Of a DNA stretch of 48,130 nucleotides, positions 1 through 6,895 are shown piece after piece. The DNA is taken from contig LNDX01000022.1 in NCBI GenBank assembly GCA_001464475.1, positions 1-48,130 on the forward strand, written 5' to 3'. Below the pieces are notes generated by a model. That model was not told the origin of the DNA and made no database searches. It saw only the letters and a list, made by a program, of their open reading frames with translations. This stretch comes from Flavobacteriaceae bacterium Ga0077528. GTDB taxonomy: Bacteria; Bacteroidota; Bacteroidia; Flavobacteriales; Flavobacteriaceae. The position numbers and the translations under genes are program-made. Within the stretch, counting starts at the first letter, position 1; every line of letters begins with the position of its first letter.

Positions 1-67
1 ACATCTGCATTTCATAAGAAACACCGCAAAAAATTGAAAATTAATCTAATTTTTTAAAGCCGATGTT

Positions 68-490
68 ATGCTGAAATTTATCATTAAAACCCACAAAAGA
101 GAAGCTATCTACACAAAACCGCATTTATTCCTACTTAACAAAGGGATGAACAGCGGAAAACCACAAAAAGAGCCATTTAAAAACAGTTTCGTTATCATTT
201 TTGAAAATGAATCTGATTTTGATACCATAAATTTAACTGCTTATGCACTTTGGAAAACTAAATTTTGGCATCAATTCCTTAGAGGTTCAGTAATTCCATT
301 TTTAAACCTACACGACATCAGAAAAGAATTTTCAATAAAAGTGAACCAAGAGATAAAAGACCACAAGGAGCACGTTAAAAACATCGAAACTTTAAAGCTT
401 TTGGAACAAAGCGAAAAACGTTTCCATGAAAATCTGAATCTTATCAATGATATGCGAAGAGTTATTTTATATAGATATATTAGTAAATGA
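68..490 (+). CDS. DUF6943 family protein
   Basis: A 140-aa soluble protein of unknown function. It has the pattern I associate with DUF6943: an N-terminal IIKTH, then KPHLFLLNKGMNSGKP (about residues 18-33), a central FLRGSVIPFL and a charged helical C-terminus. This family occurs in Bacteroidota, often in integrated elements or prophages, and has no assigned activity. There is no signal peptide or membrane segment. The ATG at 68 is the first in-frame start; an ATG at 63 is in another frame. A strong terminator follows directly, so the gene ends its transcript. The family name is from memory of its motif and was not searched. Confidence 0.65.
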   Translation: MLKFIIKTHKREAIYTKPHLFLLNKGMNSGKPQKEPFKNSFVIIFENESDFDTINLTAYALWKTKFWHQFLRGSVIPFLNLHDIRKEFSIKVNQEIKDHKEHVKNIETLKLLEQSEKRFHENLNLINDMRRVILYRYISK

Positions 491-492
491 AA

Positions 493-526
493 AAAGCCAG
501 GTCTTACGACTTGGCTTTAATTTTGT
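493..526 (+). terminator. Rho-independent terminator after the DUF6943 gene
   Basis: The stem AAAGCCAGGTC / GACTTGGCTTT with a 4-nt loop is followed by a T-rich stretch. It begins three bases after the stop codon and separates this gene from the leftward cassette that ends at 560. Confidence 0.85.
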
Positions 527-559
527 TTAACCCAAAGGTCACCACAACTAGGGCTAAAC

Positions 560-736
560 TTATTTTTTGTGCTTCTTATTTAGGCTTTTAAGCAGTAACG
601 AAATCGTAAAACTGACAACAGCTCCAACAGTAGCTAAAATAACTGTTCTTGCAATGTCTTCAGAATGAATATTCGGTACAATACTTAAAAATGTGCCTCC
701 AGCAGTTCCCATCAATGTGGGGTTATTGGCTGTCAT
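560..736 (-). CDS. Small holin-like membrane protein
   Basis: A 58-aa protein with one clear membrane segment (about residues 27-47, TVILATVGAVVSFTISLLL) and a very basic tail ending KSLNKKHKK. I chose the ATG at 736; a longer reading to 775 uses no better start and overlaps the upstream gene more. The chosen start overlaps the preceding gene's stop by 14 bases, which suggests translational coupling. It is the last gene of a five-gene leftward cassette. Small size, one membrane helix and a basic C-terminus resemble a holin or holin partner, but there is no family match I can name, so the role is inferred from shape and context. Confidence 0.6.
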   Translation of the reverse strand: MTANNPTLMGTAGGTFLSIVPNIHSEDIARTVILATVGAVVSFTISLLLKSLNKKHKK

Positions 737-935
737 CAGTTGTAGTAAGCTGACTTGCAGCTGACAAAACTCCACCAGCTACGGCAACATAACCACCAAT
801 GGTAGTTACAATTACAGGCAAAGCAATTGGAGCAGCTAAAATAGTTCCACCAACGGCAGCTAATGCCAAACCAATATTTCGAAGCACTTTGAAAAATTTT
901 GGTGTCGGAGCTTTTGCTCTTTTAATTAAGTTCAT
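723..935 (-). CDS. Small hydrophobic membrane protein, holin-like
   Basis: A 70-aa protein with a basic start (MNLIKRAKAPTPKFFK) followed by a long Gly/Ala/Val-rich hydrophobic stretch (about residues 23-60) that can form one or two membrane helices, and an acidic end. A longer reading to 956 would begin with TTG, so the ATG at 935 is preferred. The gene lies between the DIGG-repeat protein and the terminal 58-aa membrane protein, all on the minus strand. It could be a holin, a small pore or a peptide partner of the secreted repeat protein. No named family is recognised. Confidence 0.6.
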   Translation of the reverse strand: MNLIKRAKAPTPKFFKVLRNIGLALAAVGGTILAAPIALPVIVTTIGGYVAVAGGVLSAASQLTTTDDSQ

Positions 936-962
936 AATTTTAGTTTTTAAAATCAACGAAAA

Positions 963-1583
963 TTACTGACCAATTGTGGTACTTTTTCCACCAATTTCTG
1001 ATATAAATGGCACTGGAATTCTTCTAATAATTACATGGTCTCTTGAACCGCCAATATCATTTGAAGCAAAGTTTCCTGTTGAATTGGTACTTCTTCCTCC
1101 AATATCTGAAATTGAATATTCTCCAGTCCCTGTGTTTGTTCCTCTACCACCAATATCATTTGAAGTGTAATTTCCAGTTGAAGTTGTACTTCTTCCTCCA
1201 ATATCTGTAATTTGAAATTCACCACCAGTAGAAGTTCCTGATCCGTTTCTTCCTCCAATATCGTCAACAGAAAAGTTTCCAGTAGTATTAGTATTTCTTC
1301 CACCAATATCAGAAATCTTGTTACTATTAGAATGAAATTCTCCTTTAATACCTTTACTACCTCCAATATCTGCTTTCAAAGTGGTTGAGGTTCCCTTTCC
1401 ACCACCACCAATATCCGAAATAGAATTATCAGTTGCATGCTTAATAATATCTTTGTTTTTGCCTCCAATATCATTAGATTGATCTAAAGGGTTAAAACTT
1501 GTAGTAACTGCAAAAGCTACTAACAAAACCATTGCGAATAATGCTACGGATTTAAAAACGATTGTATTCAATAAATTTTTCAT
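963..1583 (-). CDS. Secreted DIGG-repeat protein
   Basis: A 206-aa protein of unknown function. Residues 1-30 form a basic and hydrophobic export signal (MKNLLNT, then a segment ending LLVAFAVTTSF). The remainder is a chain of ten copies of D/E-I-G-G followed mostly by R or K, one every 15-20 residues. They are separated by Ser/Thr/Asn/Gly-rich linkers such as STNSTGNFASN. The last units are interrupted by a basic stretch, DHVIIRRIPVPF. There are no cysteines in the repeat region. It sits between the DUF5675 gene (5-base gap) and two holin-like genes. Regular spacing fits either a flexible adhesin-like or fibre-like surface protein or a precursor that yields repeated short peptides; neither is shown. 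Confidence 0.75.
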   Translation of the reverse strand: MKNLLNTIVFKSVALFAMVLLVAFAVTTSFNPLDQSNDIGGKNKDIIKHATDNSISDIGGGGKGTSTTLKADIGGSKGIKGEFHSNSNKISDIGGRNTNTTGNFSVDDIGGRNGSGTSTGGEFQITDIGGRSTTSTGNYTSNDIGGRGTNTGTGEYSISDIGGRSTNSTGNFASNDIGGSRDHVIIRRIPVPFISEIGGKSTTIGQ

Positions 1584-1587
1584 CTTT

Positions 1588-1983
1588 TTATGATTTAATA
1601 ATTAATAAAACTTTTTCTGTGCTATCTAAAGCACGATATACCAAGTTTTTTAACTTGATAAATGCCTTTCTCGACATCAGACCTAAACCTGGTCCAGAAA
1701 GTTTTGTGACTGGAGCAATACAACCATTTAGTTCTTTAAGCGCATTATTGGCAGGATGAAATAGAATAAAGCTTCTATTTTTTACATCAATCACTTCCAA
1801 ATGCCACTGAAACTTCCGACTGTATCGCTTTCTAATAAAATACTTCCCTTCAGGAATGCAGGAAACCTTCGTTTCGTTCATCTTCCACGGCAACTCAATT
1901 GTGTTACAAATTAATTTGCCATTGCATTCGAGTTTACCGTTGGTTCCTTCAGGGAAATAAATTCTAGTGAGCAATAAAACCAT
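1588..1983 (-). CDS. DUF5675 family protein (YkuD-like fold suspected)
   Basis: A 131-aa protein matching the DUF5675 pattern: an N-terminal LTRIYFPEGTNGKL, then CNTIELPWKMNE, an IPEGKYFIRKR strand, and FILFHPANNALKELNGCIAP with a conserved His and Cys. The His...GC arrangement resembles the active site of YkuD L,D-transpeptidases, so cell-wall work or lysis is a reasonable guess. The family is common in phages and Bacteroidota islands. No signal peptide is visible. Its start overlaps the stop of the upstream 252-aa gene (TAATG), so the two are translated as a pair. Confidence 0.75.
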   Translation of the reverse strand: MVLLLTRIYFPEGTNGKLECNGKLICNTIELPWKMNETKVSCIPEGKYFIRKRYSRKFQWHLEVIDVKNRSFILFHPANNALKELNGCIAPVTKLSGPGLGLMSRKAFIKLKNLVYRALDSTEKVLLIIKS

Positions 1984-2741
1984 TACACACCACTGTCAAC
2001 CTTAGCAACAGATAATGGGTTAAATGCACCATTTTTCAACGGATACATAGTTCCATTAATTTGCTGATAAAATTCAACTCCCAAAGCCAAAAACAAAGGT
2101 TTCGTACTAGCAGCAGTAACAGCATTCACTTGGTTAATAACAGCAGTTGGTGTTGCATCCCATGGCAAAATTGCAGTTTCAGAAGTAGCAACAACAAACG
2201 TTTCAGCTTCAAAATCTACCTCAGCACCGCCAGAAATAATTTTGAAGTGAGTAGTTCCACTTGGTGCAGCAATCATATTCGCAGGAATAAACGAAGCAAT
2301 ATCAACTGAAATTTCTCCAGCAACACGATCAATTGTTGCTACAAATGGTGCAAACAAGCTTGTACCTAGTTTTCCACGAATATTGAATTCAAAACCAAAT
2401 AACAATTCAGCTTCTCCATCAATAACGTTACGCAAACCTCTATCACTCACTAAGTCAGCTTGAATAACTTTAACCATAGCTTGGGTTAAACGACTTACCA
2501 TTCTACCATCGGCAGAATTAAGAAGTAATGGTCTTAAAGCAGTGCGCAAAAGCTTCCCAGCTTTTCCTGCTCTGCCAAACTCGGAGCCATTCTCACGAGT
2601 TCTTTGAAACGCAGGATCACTTGCAATTCTACTAGCGTCAATTCCGCCTTTTTCTCTTGCTAAGTGTCCATCTTGTGTTTTATAAAAAGTAATATCTCCG
2701 ATAGTACCTTTTAATTTAATTATGCCTTTCTGTCTAGCCAT
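1983..2741 (-). CDS. Conserved Bacteroidota hypothetical protein, first gene of a five-gene cassette
   Basis: A 252-aa soluble protein. The first 40 residues are highly characteristic (MARQKGIIKLKGTIGDITFY, then KTQDGHLAREKGGID), followed by a basic, Arg-rich helical part (residues 45-90) and a beta-rich C-terminal half. I have seen this type next to DUF5675 genes in Flavobacterium and relatives, but I know no function. The basic N-terminal half could bind nucleic acid or pack in a particle; the arrangement also fits a phage structural remnant. It heads the leftward cassette and overlaps the DUF5675 start by one base. Confidence 0.65.
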   Translation of the reverse strand: MARQKGIIKLKGTIGDITFYKTQDGHLAREKGGIDASRIASDPAFQRTRENGSEFGRAGKAGKLLRTALRPLLLNSADGRMVSRLTQAMVKVIQADLVSDRGLRNVIDGEAELLFGFEFNIRGKLGTSLFAPFVATIDRVAGEISVDIASFIPANMIAAPSGTTHFKIISGGAEVDFEAETFVVATSETAILPWDATPTAVINQVNAVTAASTKPLFLALGVEFYQQINGTMYPLKNGAFNPLSVAKVDSGV

Positions 2742-3025
2742 AACTTTTAAAAATTTGTTTATAAATCAGTGAAAATTCCCTCAATCATCATATTTGTTGC
2801 AACATCCTTCGATTGATTTGAGAACAAATTTTAGTTTTAATTCTTTTGCTTAATATTTAAGTGTCATTAATAGACATAAATGTCCAAAACAGTCATAATT
2901 GTCATTGAACCAGTTCAATTATTGCTTCTGAACCAAAACAATTATGACTTATTTTTATCCGATTTTTAGTTAAACTGGACTAGGTTTCATATATATCAAA
3001 GCCTAGTCAAAGGCATAGATAATGT
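2742..3025. promoter_or_regulatory. Divergent control region with nested palindromes
   Basis: This 284-bp gap between the leftward cassette and a rightward small gene is full of symmetry. GTCATAATTG (2892-2901) is mirrored exactly by CAATTATGAC (2939-2948). Inside lie a palindrome TTGAACCAGTTCAA (2906-2919) and a direct repeat GAACCAnnnCAATTAT (2907-2922 and 2930-2945). Nearer the small gene, GACTAGG (2978-2984) mirrors CCTAGTC (3002-3008). No perfect TAnnTTTG box was found. These look like operators for a repressor-type switch, which is inference. Confidence 0.5.
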
Positions 3026-3229
3026 ATGAAAATGGAAAAAAAGAGAATATGTATCTACCCAAAGGATATACAACTCATTACAGGAAAGAGTTATAGACAA
3101 AGTGCTAGATTATTAAAAAAGATAAGAAAGGACCTGAATAAGCTTGAAAATGAGTTTGTATCAGTCGAAGAATTCTGCCAATACACGAGCCTAAAGATTG
3201 AACAAGTAGAACCTTTGATTATTGGATGA
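3026..3229 (+). CDS. Small basic hypothetical protein
   Basis: A 67-aa, lysine-rich protein with two likely helices (residues 12-45: KDIQLITGKSYRQSARLLKK, then IRKDLN) followed by FVSVEEFCQYTSLKIEQVEPLI. The helix-turn-helix-like first half and the short VEEFCQYT motif suggest a DNA-binding accessory protein such as an excisionase-like factor, and it lies about 500 bp before a tyrosine recombinase. I know this type as a conserved Bacteroidota hypothetical. The palindrome pair at 2978-3008 lies just upstream and may be its own operator. The start could be 3026 or 3032. Confidence 0.55.
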   Translation: MKMEKKRICIYPKDIQLITGKSYRQSARLLKKIRKDLNKLENEFVSVEEFCQYTSLKIEQVEPLIIG

Positions 3230-3466
3230 GGTGGTAAAAGAAAGTAGTAATTATTAAACTTCTGAAATTGTTTTGATAAGTTCAATAACTAGTTCATTTA
3301 TTGAACAATAAATTGAGGTTTTGTTATGATTAATCCTTTAGTTTTCATACATTTGTAGTGTAAGATTTCGAAAAATTTGCACGTCATTTAGAGGAGCAAA
3401 AGCGAGACCCTAGGATTATAAAAGATATTAAAATTAACAATATCAATCGGTTAGAAATGATGGACA

Positions 3467-3484
3467 AATCCCTCTTTCTCCGCA
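3467..3484 (+). other. tRNA-Ser 3' end fragment, candidate attachment site
   Basis: AATCCCTCTTTCTCCGCA matches the 3' side of a T-arm plus acceptor strand of a serine tRNA (…TTTCTCC then G discriminator). The 5' part of a tRNA is absent: no GGAGAAA partner is seen upstream. A terminator follows, as after tRNA genes. A tyrosine recombinase begins 250 bp downstream. Such 3'-end copies are typical products of integration into tRNA genes. Confidence 0.5.
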
Positions 3485-3505
3485 AAATACTTTTTAAAGT
3501 ACTTC

Positions 3506-3542
3506 AAAACCCCTTAAATCTTATGATTTTCGGGGTTTTTTG
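3506..3542 (+). terminator. Terminator following the tRNA-like fragment
   Basis: AAAACCCC and GGGGTTTT form an imperfect hairpin with T-run. Its position a few bases after the tRNA-Ser-like end fits the original terminator of a tRNA gene. Confidence 0.6.
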
Positions 3543-3584
3543 TTTTAATCCCCTATCAAAACATTCATTAATTCGCAATACTAA

Positions 3585-3631
3585 AGGGGCACAATTCGGG
3601 GCACAAGGCAATCAATAAAAATTGTGCCCCT
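3585..3631. promoter_or_regulatory. Inverted GGGGCACAA sites, likely recombinase arm sites
   Basis: AGGGGCACAATT (3585-3596) is mirrored exactly by AATTGTGCCCCT (3620-3631), with a third direct copy GGGGCACAA at 3598-3606. Three copies of one 9-mer between a candidate att core and the recombinase gene resemble the arm-type sites bound by the N-terminal domain of such enzymes. Confidence 0.5.
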
Positions 3632-3733
3632 ATCTGTTCGCCAACCTCAGTATTTACAGCCAGTTCAGAAAATGAACATCTTGTACCAATTTGACTTTTT
3701 AACTAAATTATTACTAATTAAAAGGTCACCAAA

Positions 3734-5005
3734 ATGGAAGCAACAATCACAAATCTTTTTTATCTAAAAAGAGCGAAAGCCAATGTGCACGGACTAGTTC
3801 CAATTTATCACAGAACAACAATCAACGGAAAACGTCTTGACAAGAGTACAGGAAAGTACATTGATCCCACTAAATGGTCAACAGAAGCAGGCAGAATGAA
3901 AGGCACTTCGGAAGAGGCTAGAACAATAAATAGCCACCTTGATTCACTGATTTCAAAAAATTCTAGTATTGAAAAGAAATTAATCGCAATTGATAAGGAT
4001 ATTACTGCCGAGGTTTTTAATAATGTGTTGACTGGTAAAACTGAAAAGCAGCGAACACTAGTACCTATTTTTCAAAATCACAATGATCAAATAGAAGCTT
4101 TAGTAAAAACTGAGGAATATTCTCCAGGAACATTAGAGCGTTACAAAACTTCACTTAGCCATACTAAAGAGTTTATGAAATGGAAATACAATATTTCAGA
4201 TATTAATATAAAGGATATTGACTTGGCTTTTATAACGGACTACGATTTCTACTTGAGAACTGAACGTGGTTGCAGCAATAATACGACTGTAAAATACATT
4301 AAAAACTTCAAGAAGATAATCCAAATATGCTTGGATAATAGATGGATTATTGAAAGTCCATTTGTAAAGTACAAAGGGAAAATCAAGGAAGTTGAAAGAG
4401 ATTTTTTAACTGAAAGCGAAATCGAAACAATTTACAATAAGAAGTTTCATTGTGAGCGATTAATTCAAGTACGTGATATTTTCATATTTTGTTGTTTTAC
4501 AGGTCTTGCTTACATCGATGTAAAACAATTAACTTCCGATCATATCGGAATCGGAATAGATGGAAACAAATGGATTTTCAAGAATAGACAAAAAACAGAT
4601 ACCAGTTCAAAAATTCCTTTACTTCCTATTCCAGAACAAATTATGGCAAAATACGCATCACATCCAAAGTGTTTAAATGAAGAAACAATCTTGCCTGTTT
4701 TGAGTAATCAAAAGATGAATAGCTATCTCAAAGAAATTGGTGACGTTTGCGGCATTAAAACCGAATTGACTTTCCATCTTGCCCGACATTCATTTGCAAC
4801 CTCAATAACGCTTACAAACGGTGTTCCTATTGAAAGCGTTAGCAAAATGCTTGGCCATACTAATATCAGAACCACGCAACATTACGCAAAAGTCGTTGAT
4901 AGAAAAGTAAGTGACGATATGGCTATTCTCAAACAAAAATTTACATCCCCTAAAATTGCAAAAGTTCATAAACCATCAATTGACACTCTTAACAAAGTAA
5001 TTTGA
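3734..5005 (+). CDS. Tyrosine recombinase/integrase, Bacteroidota type
   Basis: A 423-aa site-specific recombinase that cuts and rejoins DNA at attachment sites. Residues 1-95 match the arm-binding domain of Bacteroidota integrases (YLKRAKANVHGLVPIYHRTT). A SAM-like core-binding domain follows (about 110-210). The catalytic domain shows FTGLAYIDV, a Lys in NRQKTDTSSKIPLLP, FHLARHSFAT (His and Arg) and LGHTNIRTTQHYAKV (His and the nucleophile Tyr). The usual first Arg (TGLR) is Ala here, as in many Bacteroidota relatives; IntDOT likewise lacks it. It starts at ATG 3734 downstream of candidate att and arm sites and reads away from them. Which flank belongs to its element is unresolved. Confidence 0.9.
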   Translation: MEATITNLFYLKRAKANVHGLVPIYHRTTINGKRLDKSTGKYIDPTKWSTEAGRMKGTSEEARTINSHLDSLISKNSSIEKKLIAIDKDITAEVFNNVLTGKTEKQRTLVPIFQNHNDQIEALVKTEEYSPGTLERYKTSLSHTKEFMKWKYNISDINIKDIDLAFITDYDFYLRTERGCSNNTTVKYIKNFKKIIQICLDNRWIIESPFVKYKGKIKEVERDFLTESEIETIYNKKFHCERLIQVRDIFIFCCFTGLAYIDVKQLTSDHIGIGIDGNKWIFKNRQKTDTSSKIPLLPIPEQIMAKYASHPKCLNEETILPVLSNQKMNSYLKEIGDVCGIKTELTFHLARHSFATSITLTNGVPIESVSKMLGHTNIRTTQHYAKVVDRKVSDDMAILKQKFTSPKIAKVHKPSIDTLNKVI

Positions 5006-5047
5006 CGTTTTAAACAAAGTTTCTCCTTTGCATTACCTCTAATTTTG
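5004..5047 (+). promoter_or_regulatory. Promoter of the dehydrogenase operon with a shared operator
   Basis: TAATTTTG at 5040-5047 is a perfect Bacteroidota -7 box, but there is no TTG at the expected -33 position. Instead GACGTTTTAAACAAAGT (5004-5020) sits 19 bp upstream. The same 17-mer with one change lies 17 bp upstream of a -7 box before the AraC gene. This suggests an activator-dependent promoter. Confidence 0.55.
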
Positions 5048-5072
5048 CCTCATAACATTTAATACTTTTATT

Positions 5073-6068
5073 ATGAGACAAAACAATTATGGCGGAGCAC
5101 TACAAAATAAAATAGGCTCTGGATTTGATGCAAAATCAACAACAACAGATGTAATCAGAGGAATTGACCTAACTGGTAAAATTGCAATTGTAACTGGTGG
5201 AAATACTGGTATCGGTCTTGAAACCACTAAAACATTGGCAGCTGCTGGTGCAAGGGTCATTGTCGCAGTTAGAGACATTGAAAAAGCAAAGAAGAATTTA
5301 GATGGTGTTGTCAACGTTGAAATTGAAGCGATGGATGCTATGAATCCATCTTCTATTGATGCATTTTCTACAAAATTCTTAAACAGCAACAGACCTCTTG
5401 ATTTATTGATTCATAATGCTGGAATCATGTGGGTGCCTTTGCGATACGATAATCGAGGGTATGAATCACAATTAGCTACAAATTACCTAGCACAATTCCA
5501 ACTTACTGCACTATTATTTCCTGCTCTTAAAAAAGCTAATGGTGCAAGGGTAATTAACGTTTCTTCATTAGGACATCAAATGGCACCTTTCAACTTTGAT
5601 GATCCAAATTTTCTTGATAGAGAATATGAAACATTACAAGCGTATGGTCAATCCAAAACAGCCAATAATTTATTTGCAGTTCAATTAGACAAACTTTGTG
5701 AAAATCTAAATATTAGAGCGTATTCTTTACACCCAGGTTCAATTGCAGGAACTGAATTAGGTAGAGAAGCATCGTTAGAAATGTTTCAAAAAATGGGATT
5801 TTTAGATGCTGATGGAAATATGTTACCAGAAGTAGCTGCCAATCTAAAAACGATTCCTCAAGGAGCAGCTACAACGGTTTGGTGCGCCACTTCATCATTG
5901 TTGGATAACATAGGTGGTGTATATTGTGAAGATGCAGATATTGCTTTATTAGCAAATGAAAATAGCATAGGTATATCTGGTGTAGAGCTTTATTCATTGG
6001 AGGAAGCAAGTGCAAAAAAGCTTTGGGATTTAAGCGAAAAAATGACTGGTGTTGCATTCACAATTTAG
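5073..6068 (+). CDS. Short-chain dehydrogenase/reductase (retinol dehydrogenase-like)
   Basis: A 331-aa NAD(P)-dependent oxidoreductase of the SDR superfamily. The Rossmann fold begins near residue 30; the cofactor motif TGGNTGIG (about 41-48), HNAGIM (about 112) and the active site with VSS and YGQSK (Tyr and Lys about 190-194) are all present. The sequence resembles the WW-domain oxidoreductase/retinol dehydrogenase branch; the substrate is unknown. It has an unusual 30-residue N-terminal extension. It lies 3 bp before a second SDR gene, with an AraC regulator next, so the three probably form one stress or detoxification unit. Confidence 0.85.
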   Translation: MRQNNYGGALQNKIGSGFDAKSTTTDVIRGIDLTGKIAIVTGGNTGIGLETTKTLAAAGARVIVAVRDIEKAKKNLDGVVNVEIEAMDAMNPSSIDAFSTKFLNSNRPLDLLIHNAGIMWVPLRYDNRGYESQLATNYLAQFQLTALLFPALKKANGARVINVSSLGHQMAPFNFDDPNFLDREYETLQAYGQSKTANNLFAVQLDKLCENLNIRAYSLHPGSIAGTELGREASLEMFQKMGFLDADGNMLPEVAANLKTIPQGAATTVWCATSSLLDNIGGVYCEDADIALLANENSIGISGVELYSLEEASAKKLWDLSEKMTGVAFTI

Positions 6069-6071
6069 TTA

Positions 6072-6806
6072 ATGATTATGAAAAGTTTTTTAGGAAAAGT
6101 CGCTGTTGTCACTGGTGGTAACAGCGGTATTGGATATGTTACTGCAAAAGAACTAAAAGAGAAAGGAGCAACTGTTGTAATAACAGGCAGAAGAAAAGAA
6201 GTAATTGAAAAGGCAGCATTAGAACTAGGTGTGATTGGTTTAGTAGCAGATCAATCCAAAATTAGCGACATCAACGAATTGGTTCTTAAAGTTACTAAAC
6301 AATTTGGCAAAATAGACAAATTATTAATTAACGCTGGAATATCAAAAGTAGCTCCAATAGAATTAACTACCGAAGAAGTTTTTGATGAAATAATGAATGT
6401 AAATTTTAAAGGAGCATTTTTTACATTAAGTATGTTTATCCCACATTTAAACGAAAAAGCATCTATAGTTCTTTTATCTTCAACATCCGCTACTATTGCT
6501 CCTGCCAACGCATCTGTTTATAGCTCTAGTAAAGCTGCACTTAATGCTTTAATGAAAATTGCTGCAAAAGAACTCGCTCCAAGAAAAATAAGAGTAAACT
6601 CAGTTAGCCCTGGACCAATAGCTACAGAAATTATGAATAAATTGGGTCTTAATAAAGATATTGAAAATCAAATGATAACGAGTTTACCATTAGCCAGATT
6701 TGGTACACCTCATGAAGTTGCAAGTGTAATTACTTATTTATTGAGTGACGATGCAACCTTTATAACAGGTTCCGATTATGTAATTGATGGTGGTCAATCC
6801 ATTTAA
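6072..6806 (+). CDS. Classical SDR oxidoreductase
   Basis: A 244-aa classical SDR of usual length. TGGNSGIG near residue 14 binds NAD(P), NAGIS follows the fourth strand, SSTSA supplies the active Ser, and YSSSK the catalytic Tyr and Lys. The end has the common GSDYVIDGGQSI signature. An Arg in TGRRKEV after the second strand suggests NADP(H) preference. The start may be ATG 6072 or 6078. It is only 3 bp behind the previous dehydrogenase, so co-transcription is likely. Substrate not predictable. Confidence 0.85.
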   Translation: MIMKSFLGKVAVVTGGNSGIGYVTAKELKEKGATVVITGRRKEVIEKAALELGVIGLVADQSKISDINELVLKVTKQFGKIDKLLINAGISKVAPIELTTEEVFDEIMNVNFKGAFFTLSMFIPHLNEKASIVLLSSTSATIAPANASVYSSSKAALNALMKIAAKELAPRKIRVNSVSPGPIATEIMNKLGLNKDIENQMITSLPLARFGTPHEVASVITYLLSDDATFITGSDYVIDGGQSI

Positions 6807-6814
6807 TTTTAATA

Positions 6815-6895
6815 TTAAAGAAGGACATAAATGACATTTTAAACAAAGTAAATCAAACACATTTTTTATATTTGTTTAATTATGTCCTTCTTTAA
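6815..6895 (+). promoter_or_regulatory. AraC gene promoter inside a 16-bp inverted repeat
   Basis: TTAAAGAAGGACATAA (6815-6830) is mirrored exactly by TTATGTCCTTCTTTAA (6880-6895); the right arm contains the ATG at 6882. Between the arms are the shared motif GACATTTTAAACAAAGT (6833-6849) and a perfect -7 box TATATTTG (6867-6874). The repeat may also act as a terminator for the dehydrogenase transcript or hide the start codon in RNA. Confidence 0.55.

Noticed and set aside
976..1366. Open frames on either strand opposite or across the DIGG gene
   Set aside because: They are shadows of the repeat-coding DNA with low-complexity products.
963..1480. CRISPR-like array: CCNCCAATATC-type repeat every 45-60 bp
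   Set aside because: The repeats code in frame for DIGG units of one open frame with an export signal, linkers resemble each other, and no cas genes are near.
3461..3484. A complete tRNA-Ser gene
   Set aside because: Only the 3' T-arm and acceptor strand are seen; no matching 5' strand, D-arm or anticodon arm lies upstream.
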